Shown: piece after piece, positions 1-8,634 of the stretch
Position numbering within the stretch: the first letter of the stretch is position 1
Layout of the letters: each line of letters opens with the position of its first letter
Virus record (IMG/VR): IMGVR_UViG_3300017781_000067
Coordinates: 1-31,579 of that record
Reading direction: 5' to 3' (one strand)
DNA: 31,579 nucleotides
Origin: a virus
Made by a program: the position numbers and the translations under genes
Notes under the pieces: model-generated
What the model saw: only the letters and a program-made list of their open reading frames with translations
Database searches by the model: none
What the model was told of the DNA's origin: nothing

Positions 1-763
1 CATAATTACCTGCTACCGCAGCTTTATTAGATGGAGTGTTAGGAAGTTTAAGTCTGTTGTAGTATCCATAAGTAGATCCCATTAAAGAATCTTCTAATTT
101 CTTTACATCATAACCATCACCTGTTCCTTGTACAGCGTCTATTACATCACTTGCATCTGCATATGTTGAAGTTGTAACCGCTGAAGATTCTGTTATGATA
201 ACATCAAATACAACAGAACCTTCGTCCCATATAGCACTACTTTGTGCAACATCACCATTTTTAGCACCAACAAAAGTTACTGCATTAGTAGATGCTGTAG
301 CTAAAGGATTTAACCAATCTGGTATGTTTGTTAATGCTTCAAAAGCATCGTGAATACCAGTTGCTTGATCGTTTTGAGCTTGGCCATTAGGTACAGAATA
401 CATAAAAGTAAAAAACTCTTGTGGTTGTCTGTCTTTTCTAATAAACTTTATTTCTAACTCACCTGCACTACCTGCAGTACCTGTTACTGTAACAGATCCT
501 GTAGAAGCTACGGGAGCATTATAAGATTTACCATCCCATACCATTACATTTCTTCCTGCAATCCATGGGGATACAATGTTTTCTGCTGCTGTTCCTTGCA
601 CAAATCTAATTTCTGGGGCATCTGCAATAGTGTCCCCTGGAGCTAATGATGTAACTTCACCATTAGAATCTTTTTTTTGTATGTCTATAGCACCGTTTGC
701 TAATAAGCCATTTGTATAACTTACCGCTACTGGTGTTTCTGGACTAACTAATAATTGTCTCAT
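1..763 (-). CDS. Probable virion protein, C-terminus cut by window edge
   Basis: An open frame of 254 codons starts at the ATG at 763 (MRQLLVSPETPVAVSYTNG) and runs off the left edge without a stop, so the C-terminus is missing. It is rich in Gly, Ala, Thr, Ser and Val with few charged runs, as expected of a beta-rich virion protein. The last visible part (YGYYNRLKLPNTPSNKAAVA) lies close to the truncation. Upstream of the ATG is only A/T-rich sequence with no Shine-Dalgarno, like its neighbours. It is the last visible gene of the leftward head operon, 34 bp after the connector-like gene, which supports a structural role. I do not recognise the family; tail tube, head decoration and ring protein are all possible. 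Confidence 0.75.
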   Translation of the reverse strand, partial: MRQLLVSPETPVAVSYTNGLLANGAIDIQKKDSNGEVTSLAPGDTIADAPEIRFVQGTAAENIVSPWIAGRNVMVWDGKSYNAPVASTGSVTVTGTAGSAGELEIKFIRKDRQPQEFFTFMYSVPNGQAQNDQATGIHDAFEALTNIPDWLNPLATASTNAVTFVGAKNGDVAQSSAIWDEGSVVFDVIITESSAVTTSTYADASDVIDAVQGTGDGYDVKKLEDSLMGSTYGYYNRLKLPNTPSNKAAVAGNY

Positions 764-797
764 GTCAAATTATTTTAAATTATTACTAAATATTTAT

Positions 798-2042
798 TTA
801 TTCCATGCTTTGCACTTCACCTGCGTGAGTTGCATATCTTGGATCGGAAATAGCTTCCAAGATACTCGCTACTGCAAGTCTTACAATTTCTTCATGAGTA
901 TGATCTGGAAGATCACAACTCAATCCCGTTTGTAAATTAACTACAGCAGGTTGTCTTATATATGTTAATCTGATTTTATCTGTTATAAATATATCATCAG
1001 TGTAAACATCTATGTGGTTTCCTCTCATTACAGTGAGGGGAGAACTGTATTTTGTTTTATTAAAAGGATCCCCAATCATTGAATGTATATCATCATGTTG
1101 TACCATTCTACAAGAGTATTTCTCTTTTAAATACGATCCCCAAGTATTACTTGTTGGGATTCGTTTTTGGTTTAATACATCACCCTTAAATAATAAAGGT
1201 GTTTGTACTGTTATAAAATTATCGCTGTTAAATCCAGCTAAATAAGTTATGTCTCCTAAAGATCCATCAAAATTTATCCATGGATAAGCTTCAATATCTA
1301 CAACAGCTATAAAACTATTTGGGTAACTTATTTGTGACCCACCTATTGGCCAGTTTTCCCAAAATATTTCTCCAAGTTGCCATTCATCTAAAATACACTG
1401 TACTAGGCCTGAAGATAAATTTTGATTATCAGGTTGTGGATTAAATCCTGTTCCAGTGCTTGGAAAAACAGTTGGTTCATTCTCTGCTGTCCAATCTGAT
1501 GCGCCCCATTCCCATGCTGGTTCCATGACACTTGTTGTTGGATCGGATACATCAGAAAACATTTGTATCTGACTTATCCACTCTGTACTATCATTAAATT
1601 GATTCTGTCCTACAAAATCATTTAAACTAAATATAAAATAATATACAGGATCTTGATCTGTTATATTATAGCCTATTGGTGTACATGTAGGTAATCTTTT
1701 AATTTCCGTATTAATATTAATTAAATACATGTAATCACTAGGTAAAAACACAGTATCTGTAAACAAAGCACCGCCTGGGTGACTTGCTGTTTGTAACTGC
1801 TCTTTAAAAGAAGTCTCAAGAATTGTTTCTCTTACTAAGGTTCTTAGATCATCTCTTCGTTTTTGAGATTCTTCAAATCCTTTAATATACTTATTACCTT
1901 TTTGGAAACGCGTTGTAACAAATTTTTGGATAGCCTTATTAAGCTCTCTATCTAATTCACTTGTTAAAATTGTGTCAGCAACTTGGGCGTGAATTTTGTC
2001 CACGCCCTGCATTACTGATAAGTGCATTTCTTGTATATTCAT
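798..2042 (-). CDS. Putative head-tail connector / ring-type structural protein
   Basis: A 414-aa soluble protein. The N-terminal 90 residues are helical and charged, starting MNIQEMHLSVMQGVDKIHAQ and continuing with a segment DRELNKAIQKFVTTRF. The middle is rich in aromatic and Asn/Pro residues and looks like beta structure. The C-terminus returns to helix (HTHEEIVRLAVASILEAISD). This helix-beta-helix plan, with a long N-terminal helix pair, is what I associate with head-tail adaptor or ring proteins after the capsid gene in crAss-like phages. The assignment is by position and general appearance, not by a diagnostic motif. Its start follows directly on the stop of the preceding gene, so the two are probably translationally coupled. 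Confidence 0.6.
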   Translation of the reverse strand: MNIQEMHLSVMQGVDKIHAQVADTILTSELDRELNKAIQKFVTTRFQKGNKYIKGFEESQKRRDDLRTLVRETILETSFKEQLQTASHPGGALFTDTVFLPSDYMYLININTEIKRLPTCTPIGYNITDQDPVYYFIFSLNDFVGQNQFNDSTEWISQIQMFSDVSDPTTSVMEPAWEWGASDWTAENEPTVFPSTGTGFNPQPDNQNLSSGLVQCILDEWQLGEIFWENWPIGGSQISYPNSFIAVVDIEAYPWINFDGSLGDITYLAGFNSDNFITVQTPLLFKGDVLNQKRIPTSNTWGSYLKEKYSCRMVQHDDIHSMIGDPFNKTKYSSPLTVMRGNHIDVYTDDIFITDKIRLTYIRQPAVVNLQTGLSCDLPDHTHEEIVRLAVASILEAISDPRYATHAGEVQSME

Positions 2043-2855
2043 TTATGCTACTAATTCTTTAAGTTTTGCTCTTAATATTGTTAATTTACTAGAATTCTTT
2101 TTATCTTTTAAATGTAATATAGCATTATCTAAGGTATCTCCTAATATTTCATCTATAAAGACAATTTGATTTCCAATTTTTCTTAATATTCCAGCTGAAA
2201 CCATTTCTTCAATCTCTGCTTTCATACTAAGTTGTTTGTCTGTAGCAATTTTCAAAAATTTCTTTGGTTGTTTTTCTTTAACGTCATACAACATATTTTC
2301 TATTTGCTCTCTTGACATGGTATCTGGATTAATATCTGATACTAATCTTAATACCCATTTCATTGCTTTTGCATCCGAAGATAGTTTTATAAACTCTTTA
2401 TCTGCATCCTTTTTAACTTGGACTTGGATATTCTTTTTTAAATCGTCTTTAGATGTATCTTGAATATAAAATCTTTTTTTGTAATCTTTATCCATTTCCT
2501 CTTTACTTAAAGCGGTGTGTGGATGTCTAAGTGCAAAATTATATTTTATAAAATCCATTATTTGTATTGGATTTCCTGATTCATCTTTACCAATTTCGAG
2601 TTCAACTCCTTCAAATCCAACTGGTATTGTCAAATCTGCCCAAAATGTTTTTGCAAACTTTGGCCATTCATGATTAGCTGGATCAACATCTAATATTCCA
2701 TTTAGATATTTTTTTTCATCTTCATAATCAAATCCTTTTAAAGGTTGTCTGTTTACAAAAACACTACTAAGTTTCATTACTGCCTCAGCTCGCAGTTCTT
2801 GAGGTAGAAAAGAATCTACATCTTTTCTCCTAAGAAAAATTTTTTTACTTGCCAT
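2043..2855 (-). CDS. Conserved virion-operon protein of unknown function
   Basis: A 270-aa, Lys/Asp/Glu-rich protein beginning MASKKIFLRRKDVDSFL. Residues about 60-115 (WADLTIPVGFEGVELEIG onward) look like a small beta domain. A Lys-rich helical stretch (about 140-170) follows. The last 60 residues carry a small domain with the pattern GILRKIGNQIVFIDEILGDT followed by a helix. I recall this kind of short C-terminal module from several Bacteroidota phage structural-operon proteins, without a known function. It follows the capsid gene after a 164-bp structured gap and abuts the connector-like gene. A head-completion or internal head protein is the most reasonable guess, but no catalytic motif is visible. 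Confidence 0.6.
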   Translation of the reverse strand: MASKKIFLRRKDVDSFLPQELRAEAVMKLSSVFVNRQPLKGFDYEDEKKYLNGILDVDPANHEWPKFAKTFWADLTIPVGFEGVELEIGKDESGNPIQIMDFIKYNFALRHPHTALSKEEMDKDYKKRFYIQDTSKDDLKKNIQVQVKKDADKEFIKLSSDAKAMKWVLRLVSDINPDTMSREQIENMLYDVKEKQPKKFLKIATDKQLSMKAEIEEMVSAGILRKIGNQIVFIDEILGDTLDNAILHLKDKKNSSKLTILRAKLKELVA

Positions 2856-3019
2856 AATTTCAGTTCTTTTTTAATTATTATTAATAGAGAGAAAGAATAA
2901 TCCCTCCATGTGAAAGCTTTTAGCGGTTGCAGGGGATTAACCCTACAACCTAACTAAAAACCAATTTATATAGACTTCACGATGCAACGTGAATATAACA
3001 TAAGTATCCTTATGTTACT
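2856..3019 (-). promoter_or_regulatory. Three successive hairpins between capsid gene and next gene
   Basis: This 164-bp gap holds three inverted repeats and no ORF. In the order of leftward transcription they are: TAACATAAG/CTTATGTTA with a 4-nt loop (2996-3017, three bases after the capsid stop); TTCACG/CGTGAA with a 6-nt loop (2976-2993); and a 10-bp stem GGTTGCAGGG/CCCTACAACC with one wobble (2925-2950). None is followed by a clear U-tract, so a simple terminator is unlikely. Stability or processing signals that let the capsid message outnumber downstream messages are plausible. Confidence 0.6.
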
Positions 3020-4474
3020 CTAGGACGCTGTACACGTAATATCTAGAGAAGTATCAAATCTTTTCAAAATGATACCAGCTGTTTTTAACATGTGAACAGA
3101 AGCACCATCTACATCAGATGCTCTTGCACTTCCTCCGTCAAAACCTCTAGGCACTACACTACCAGCAACACACCATCTCATCATTTCTCTTCCTTTTTTA
3201 GAAAGCATTTGAAGGTTTGCTTGACCGTCATAATTAGACTGATCAACAAATACCATTCTGTATGATTCAAGTGAGTAACCAGTTACAGGGTGTTTACCAG
3301 CTGCTTGAGCAACAGGACCGTGATCAAATAAAGGTAGTTTAACTACATTTACTGAATGTCCGTCTACGTGCTCGTAAGAAGTAAAGTACCCAGAAAGTCC
3401 TAATGATCTACCTGAACCAGTGATGAACCTATTCTCTCCACCAACTTTCCAAGAGCCTGCAGCTGTTGTAAAGTGATTTTTAAGAGCTTCATCAAATTCA
3501 CGCATACCACCAGTACCCGTATAAAGCGTTACTTGTTTTTTGTTAGCATCAGTCATACCATAGAATAAATCACCAATAATGTTTTTGATTTTAGTCTCTG
3601 TCATTGTAGAGTAAGAATCTTTATTAACGATTTGTTCAAGTAATCCTGGACCAACAATTACTGGCTGACCATTTTCATCTTTCATGAAAGTGTGTCCGTC
3701 AGCATTATATGTTTTTTGTCCGTACCAGTAGAACATCTCACACTCTTCTTTAAAGTTAAGCATGTGTTGATATTCTTCATAATCCATCCATAATTTTGTA
3801 GTCGCTCCTCCTTTAGTAGGTAATCCAAACTCAACTACATAGTCTCGCGCGTGACCAGACATGTGATAAGATTTTCTTACTGTACCAATTTTGTTACGAA
3901 CTAAAGCTGGAGTTTCCCAGTTTGAAGCGTTTCCTCTTGAGAAATCAACTCCTACTGGTGCATACAATTGAGCCCAAAGATCACCTGCAGTAAATCCTGA
4001 AGATAATGTTGCACTTGTAGATGGGTTAACTAATTGTAATGTATATTTCCAATTTCCTGTTCCTGCTGCTGCTTCTGGTTCTTTCATAATACGTGCTAAT
4101 TCTCCTGCGGAGTTTACTAGTACGTAAGGAAATACAAACCATTTGTCAGGAAATTCTAATGTGAAGGTCCCTCCTGCTTGACCTAAGTTTCCACCACTAT
4201 TTGTCGTTGCTACTGGTCGTGTCTTTCTCTTGTGAGTAGATACACGATATTCATATTCCAATCTATCCATTGACTTAACGTTTCCAACCCCTTCCGTCAA
4301 GAATGATAGTGGGAATCTTTTATCGTCTTTACCAGCCAAATGTGTGATAATCGGAGATAATTCAGTAGGCTTTGACATAAGGGCGTTCGCTAGACTGTTC
4401 ATATCAGTCATTTGAGAATCATTATAAAACGTTTTTACAACGCTAATGTTCTTACCTTGTTGTGACATTGCCAT
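3020..4474 (-). CDS. Putative major capsid protein
   Basis: A 484-aa protein starting MAMSQQGKNISVVKTFYND. Length, position after an acidic scaffold-like gene, and a balanced soluble composition rich in Gly, Ala, Thr and aromatic residues fit a HK97-fold major capsid protein. Codon use is noticeably more GC-rich and C-ending than in neighbouring genes, as often seen in the most highly expressed phage gene. The first ATG (4474) is chosen because it has the best A/T-rich leader; a second Met lies two codons on. The gene is 29 bp from the scaffold-like gene and is followed by three hairpins. I infer the identity from context; the fold cannot be read directly from the sequence. Confidence 0.75.
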   Translation of the reverse strand: MAMSQQGKNISVVKTFYNDSQMTDMNSLANALMSKPTELSPIITHLAGKDDKRFPLSFLTEGVGNVKSMDRLEYEYRVSTHKRKTRPVATTNSGGNLGQAGGTFTLEFPDKWFVFPYVLVNSAGELARIMKEPEAAAGTGNWKYTLQLVNPSTSATLSSGFTAGDLWAQLYAPVGVDFSRGNASNWETPALVRNKIGTVRKSYHMSGHARDYVVEFGLPTKGGATTKLWMDYEEYQHMLNFKEECEMFYWYGQKTYNADGHTFMKDENGQPVIVGPGLLEQIVNKDSYSTMTETKIKNIIGDLFYGMTDANKKQVTLYTGTGGMREFDEALKNHFTTAAGSWKVGGENRFITGSGRSLGLSGYFTSYEHVDGHSVNVVKLPLFDHGPVAQAAGKHPVTGYSLESYRMVFVDQSNYDGQANLQMLSKKGREMMRWCVAGSVVPRGFDGGSARASDVDGASVHMLKTAGIILKRFDTSLDITCTAS

Positions 4475-4503
4475 AATTTATTATTTTTTTAAAAGTTAAT
4501 AGG

Positions 4504-5658
4504 TTAAAACAAATTTAAATTTAAATCATCAATATCTACATCTGTATACTTTGGTGTTCTTTTAGCAGATTTACTGCTTTTAACACGTTCCTTGCTACTT
4601 ACTATTTTATCTTTTAAAGTACGCGTACTTTTTGTTCTCGCTTTTATATCTATCATCTTTTCTAGATTAAAACCTTTAAACATTAAATAGTCAATTGCAA
4701 GTTTAGTATCCATATCAGATTCTGTATGATCTAAATCTCTCTGCGTGTAACCTTCTTTGGTTACAGGTTTAGAAAGATAATCAAAAAATTTATTCTTTTC
4801 TCTCTCTGGGACCGCAAGCCCTTTAAAACTTTGTGATGTATCTATGGTTTCATAAACACCATCCCAAAACTTTTTTTGTTCTTCTTTAGCTTTTATCTGC
4901 TCTTGCTTTTGTTGTTCAACAGCATTTTTTCGATAAGTAGCTTGAGAACTAACTAATGCTTTTTGTGCATTAACTGCTTTATTATAAAGTTTACCGTTGT
5001 CTTCATAATCTTCTAACAACTCATTAATAAACTCACTATCATGACCTTTAGTTTTAAAATATTCTGCTAAAAAATATTTTTGAACTTGTGTGTCATCTTG
5101 AGACATCTTAACTCTAGAGTAATCTGATCTAGGATCATGCATACCCATAAAATCTTGACTTTTACCTCCTGACATTACGTATTCCATATGATCTTTAACT
5201 AATGGAAACTGTTCAAATAATTTATCTAGATTTTCATCTGCCATTTGAACACCAATGTCTTTTGTTAATTCTACTAAACCTTCAGTAGTATCATCATATT
5301 TGTCATCAACGTCATATCCAAGTTTTGCTAAAACTGCTCCTACAATTGTATCATCTTCTACTTGTTCTGCCTCAACTCCATCATCTTCCGTTGAAGTATT
5401 TTTCTCTGTCTTCTTTTTAGAAACTGTTTTCTTAACCTCTTCATCTTCTTCTTCTTGTTCCTCTTCTTCTTGTTTAGAAGCAGCGTCATCATCAAGATTA
5501 GCTTCTGCCAAAATTTGATCACTTTTTTCTTCACCTTCTTCTAGTTTAGGTTCAACTTCTATAGGTTCTGCAGTTTCAACTGCGTCTTCAATACCTTCTC
5601 CTAACATATCGTCAAAAGAAATATCATCTATGTTTATTTTTTTATCGTCTGTATTCAT
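4504..5658 (-). CDS. Putative scaffolding / head-assembly protein
   Basis: A 384-aa, strongly charged protein. The first 110 residues are extremely acidic and low-complexity, with Glu/Asp runs (KQEEEEQEEEDEEV). Residues about 225-270 are a Lys/Gln/Glu-rich predicted coiled coil (AVEQQKQEQIKAKEEQKKF). The C-terminal 45 residues are basic and Ser/Lys-rich. An acidic N-terminus, coiled coil and basic tail just upstream of the capsid gene is the classic look of a scaffolding protein, whose basic tail usually contacts the capsid shell. It is the first gene of a sub-operon with its own candidate promoter 23 bp before the start. A non-scaffold internal head protein remains possible. Confidence 0.65.
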   Translation of the reverse strand: MNTDDKKINIDDISFDDMLGEGIEDAVETAEPIEVEPKLEEGEEKSDQILAEANLDDDAASKQEEEEQEEEDEEVKKTVSKKKTEKNTSTEDDGVEAEQVEDDTIVGAVLAKLGYDVDDKYDDTTEGLVELTKDIGVQMADENLDKLFEQFPLVKDHMEYVMSGGKSQDFMGMHDPRSDYSRVKMSQDDTQVQKYFLAEYFKTKGHDSEFINELLEDYEDNGKLYNKAVNAQKALVSSQATYRKNAVEQQKQEQIKAKEEQKKFWDGVYETIDTSQSFKGLAVPEREKNKFFDYLSKPVTKEGYTQRDLDHTESDMDTKLAIDYLMFKGFNLEKMIDIKARTKSTRTLKDKIVSSKERVKSSKSAKRTPKYTDVDIDDLNLNLF

Positions 5659-5680
5659 TGGTTGTCTGTTTTTAGTACTA

Positions 5681-5755
5681 CAAAAATACTTATTATTAAT
5701 TGGTTTTTATTATTAAAAATGTATTTAAAGTGCCTCTTTAATATATAACACTTAT
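5681..5755 (-). promoter_or_regulatory. Candidate two-part late promoter for scaffold-capsid genes
   Basis: On the minus strand an upstream block with core AGTGTTATAT followed by AAAGA (5735-5755) precedes TATTTTTGT (TATTTTTG at 5681-5688, matching TAnnTTTG) by 46 bp. The start codon is 23 bp further on. The normal -33 TTTG box is absent. The same two blocks with the same spacing occur before the portal gene. The upstream block begins at the stop codon of the preceding gene. Confidence 0.55.
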
Positions 5756-6216
5756 TTTTTATTAAAAGATTTCATCTTTTCTAAATCCCATTTATACCCA
5801 CCTTCTTTTTTAAGATAGTCTTTAAGATAGTTATCAGCATAATTATTATCTAACTTATATCCACCATCTTTATACTGCCCAGGATTTTCCAATGTTGTTT
5901 CTACTCTTTCACCTGTAGGCATGTTTCCTGCTGTTTCTGATCCATAACTTTGCACTAATTGTTGTGACGGAGCAGCATTTTCCTGTTCTATTGTATTTTG
6001 ATTATTTAACATTGGGGGCATTGCATCTGGCCCCATCTCTACAGCTGCAGGTGATGATTGTGGTGCATTTTCAGGTTGTATTTCTGGCATGCTTAAATTA
6101 GGATCCTGTTCTGGGTTTGGATCATTAGCTCTAAATAACTCTGTAAAAGATCCTTTGTACCCTTCACTATAAGCTTGTTTCATAAGCTGTATTTTTTCTT
6201 GACTAGTTAGAGGCAT
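5752..6216 (-). CDS. Small Pro/Asn/Gln-rich head-operon protein with GGY motifs
   Basis: A 154-aa protein between portal and scaffold. It starts MPLTSQEKIQLMKQAYSEGY, with one predicted helix. A long disordered section follows, rich in Pro, Asn, Gln and Glu (about residues 30-110). It ends with two short repeats, KDGGYKLDNN and KEGGYKWDLE, spaced about 25 residues apart. Short proteins with such K-x-GGY repeats next to the portal gene are something I associate with crAss-like phage genomes; their function is unknown to me. Its start overlaps the end of the portal gene by 14 bp, so expression is coupled. Internal virion or assembly-chaperone protein are guesses. Confidence 0.6.
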   Translation of the reverse strand: MPLTSQEKIQLMKQAYSEGYKGSFTELFRANDPNPEQDPNLSMPEIQPENAPQSSPAAVEMGPDAMPPMLNNQNTIEQENAAPSQQLVQSYGSETAGNMPTGERVETTLENPGQYKDGGYKLDNNYADNYLKDYLKKEGGYKWDLEKMKSFNKK

Positions 6217-8536
6217 CTTTTTTAGTTTTTTGAGTTAATGCTTTTTCTTTTAATTTTAAATCTTTATCTTTTCTTTGTCCATCTGCTCTTGCTCCACCCA
6301 TTTTCATTTCCTGCTCAGATTTAATTAATTGTTCTTTTGCTGTATTAGATCTTATTTTTTCTTCGTTAGCTCTTTGTTTAATAGAAAGATCTTTTTCTTT
6401 AAAAGATGCGTTTTTCATTTCCTTATCTAAATTAAATCGGTCAGACATTAATCTAGATTCAGCTGCAATTTTTGCAACTTGAATCTTAACGTTTCTATCT
6501 GCTTCTTTATTCATGTTTTCATTCTCTAACTCTTGGGCTTTTAATTGTGCATCTTGTTGTGCTTGTTGAGCCTGTGATTCTTGCTGAGCTTGAGCTAATT
6601 GTTGTTGAGCTTTTTCTGCATCTCTAATTTTATGTTTTATTTCTGTAAAGCTATCTGCATCTACCATTTCAGCAATAGTAGAAGCTGGCACCCCGTTTTG
6701 TACCATTGATTGTGACAATTGTTTAAGTGTATCTAATTTATCTTGATCTTTACCAGAATCAGAAACAAATATTCCATACTCAGCTTCTAAATGGTCCATA
6801 GCATCTACATCAAAAAATTCTGTAGTACCATCTGACATTACATACATTCCTTTTTTACCTGCAATCCAAGCTTCTTTAGAATAATCTAATAATGCTTGCA
6901 TATCTCTTTGTTCTAGTCTAGCAAATTTTCTAAACAGATCTTCTGTAATATGTGATGATTGTACAATAGCTTGTTGCGAAGTTGCTTTACCTTCATACGC
7001 ACCTACCTGTCCTTGTCTTTGTCTATTTACACCAGATACTTTTTCCCATTCTAACATTATAGATTCTAGTAATTGTATATATTGTGCAATAGTTTTAATA
7101 GACATATCAAGCACAGATTGATGTTGTGGAGATAATTGTATTCCTTCTTTATTATAATCTACCCACGCAATACCTGTACCTTCTACATAATACATAAACT
7201 TATCTAAGTCCCATTTCTTTGGGATCATGTTAATATCAAATTGTGCAATAATATCTTTTGATTTTGCAATTGATAATTCTAGTCTGTATTTGTAGATGTT
7301 ATAATTTAATTGATATGGAATACCTAGTGATACTAAAGAAATATTTTTAGCATTAAGATCAGAATACTTTCTACCATTTATTGGGAGTTTGCATTTAGAT
7401 GGGTTATCCATTGATGTTCTTTGATTTTCTACAGGTTGCATATTTACATACAATCTACCATCAATTCTAGTTCCTTCCCAAACTTCATTTACCCATTCAT
7501 ACTCTACTTTAGATCCTGTATCTTTCATTTCTTTAGGCATTCTGTAGGTTTCATCAACTTGCATTTCTTCTAAAGTCCCAGTTTCTGGATCAATGTAACT
7601 TAAAAATCCTATTCTTTTTCTACTCTTCCAATATACAGATACAACTTCAATTAATCTTTCTCTGTACATTTCTCTATCATCTGCTCTTGAACTAACTGTT
7701 AAGTATGAATCCATACTTGCATTTTCAGGTTCTTCTAAAGATAATATTTCTTCATCATTTAAATAATCTCTATAATAATCTATTATTGTAGATGCGTGTA
7801 CATATTTTCTAACTAAAGCCCAATCCCCATCTTCTACAAAATCAAGATCTGGATCTTTATCATAATCTATATCTAAAGGATTTAATATATCATAAAATGG
7901 TTCATTATTACGAACCCCTCTCCAAGTATATACTTCTCCAGATATTAAATAATGAAACCAAGCTTTTTGAAACTTATCATAAATTTCTTGGTCTTGCATT
8001 ATAAAATTTAAAGATTGTTGTCCTTTTAAAGCCCTGTTATCTACATATGTTTTGTCAAACATAGCTGCAATTTCAGCTGGAGCTTGTACTTCTTCGCTAG
8101 GAGATCCTGTTTCAATTCCTTGCTCATTTAATACATTGACAAATTGTTGTTGTAGATTTTTTACAATTAATTCTTGCTTTGCTTTTTCTTTTTGAGTAAC
8201 AGCATCAGCATTTTGTACGGTAACGGTGTAATTAAGGGGTCTTTTAGACTTTTCACCTAAAAGCAGATCGATTATAGGCTTAATAATAGGATAGTTACGC
8301 ATTTTAGAGGGGAAATTATCCCTAGTTTTACCGTAGGGTTTTAACACGTATCTGTAATCTGCATCATCAATTACACCGTTGTAATAGTCATATAGGCTCT
8401 TTAGCCAGTCACGCCTTTCGCTATAACCAGCTGTGGAAAGATCTATGTATGCCTCTACGCATGCTTCTCTCCATTTTTTATCTTTCTTTTTTATAGATAA
8501 TTTTTGTTGTGGAATCTTATTAGAACCTAAATACAT
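6203..8536 (-). CDS. Portal protein
   Basis: A 777-aa protein with a portal-like plan. The N-terminal region has a conserved stretch KMRNYPIIKPIIDLLLGEKS (about 77-96), followed by a large mixed domain rich in Trp/Tyr. The C-terminal third is a long Gln/Ala/Lys coiled coil (about 645-770, with AQAQQESQAQQAQQDAQLKA). It forms the dodecameric DNA channel at one capsid vertex and is the docking point for the terminase. Size about 780 aa matches crAss-like portals. It lies directly downstream of terL, as expected. A candidate two-part promoter precedes it, and the poly-Gln tail could reach into the capsid interior. Identity rests on context and on the NYPIIKP-type motif as I remember it. Confidence 0.8.
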   Translation of the reverse strand: MYLGSNKIPQQKLSIKKKDKKWREACVEAYIDLSTAGYSERRDWLKSLYDYYNGVIDDADYRYVLKPYGKTRDNFPSKMRNYPIIKPIIDLLLGEKSKRPLNYTVTVQNADAVTQKEKAKQELIVKNLQQQFVNVLNEQGIETGSPSEEVQAPAEIAAMFDKTYVDNRALKGQQSLNFIMQDQEIYDKFQKAWFHYLISGEVYTWRGVRNNEPFYDILNPLDIDYDKDPDLDFVEDGDWALVRKYVHASTIIDYYRDYLNDEEILSLEEPENASMDSYLTVSSRADDREMYRERLIEVVSVYWKSRKRIGFLSYIDPETGTLEEMQVDETYRMPKEMKDTGSKVEYEWVNEVWEGTRIDGRLYVNMQPVENQRTSMDNPSKCKLPINGRKYSDLNAKNISLVSLGIPYQLNYNIYKYRLELSIAKSKDIIAQFDINMIPKKWDLDKFMYYVEGTGIAWVDYNKEGIQLSPQHQSVLDMSIKTIAQYIQLLESIMLEWEKVSGVNRQRQGQVGAYEGKATSQQAIVQSSHITEDLFRKFARLEQRDMQALLDYSKEAWIAGKKGMYVMSDGTTEFFDVDAMDHLEAEYGIFVSDSGKDQDKLDTLKQLSQSMVQNGVPASTIAEMVDADSFTEIKHKIRDAEKAQQQLAQAQQESQAQQAQQDAQLKAQELENENMNKEADRNVKIQVAKIAAESRLMSDRFNLDKEMKNASFKEKDLSIKQRANEEKIRSNTAKEQLIKSEQEMKMGGARADGQRKDKDLKLKEKALTQKTKKDASN

Positions 8537-8559
8537 ATACTATACTATTAACCTATCCA

Positions 8560-8634
8560 CAAAAATAAGTAAAATTAAACACTTTTTCTATATCTATAAA
8601 CATTTTTTAGTTTTCTTTATAATATAACACTAAT
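8560..8634 (-). promoter_or_regulatory. Candidate two-part late promoter for the portal gene
   Basis: The minus strand shows core AGTGTTATAT followed by AAAGA (8614-8634), then 46 bp, then TATTTTTGT (TATTTTTG at 8560-8567), then the portal start 24 bp on. Spacing is the same as in the element before the scaffold-like gene. The upstream block overlaps the terL stop codon. No TTTG box sits at the normal -33 distance. Confidence 0.55.

Noticed and set aside
5255-5518. Rightward Ser-rich ORF in the scaffold gene
   Set aside because: Poly-Ser frame is the antisense of the Glu/Asp-rich acidic region; a reading shadow.
7924-7935. AAGTATATACTT, the same palindrome as in the hairpin before the exonuclease gene
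   Set aside because: It lies inside the portal coding frame (codes for EVYTW) and has no partner arm nearby, so it is probably coincidence.
8553-8561. CTATCCACA, close to the DnaA box TTATCCACA
   Set aside because: One mismatch, single copy, and it overlaps the late-type promoter block. A lone near-match in AT-rich DNA is expected by chance. TTATCCACT near 1575 inside a gene was set aside for the same reason.
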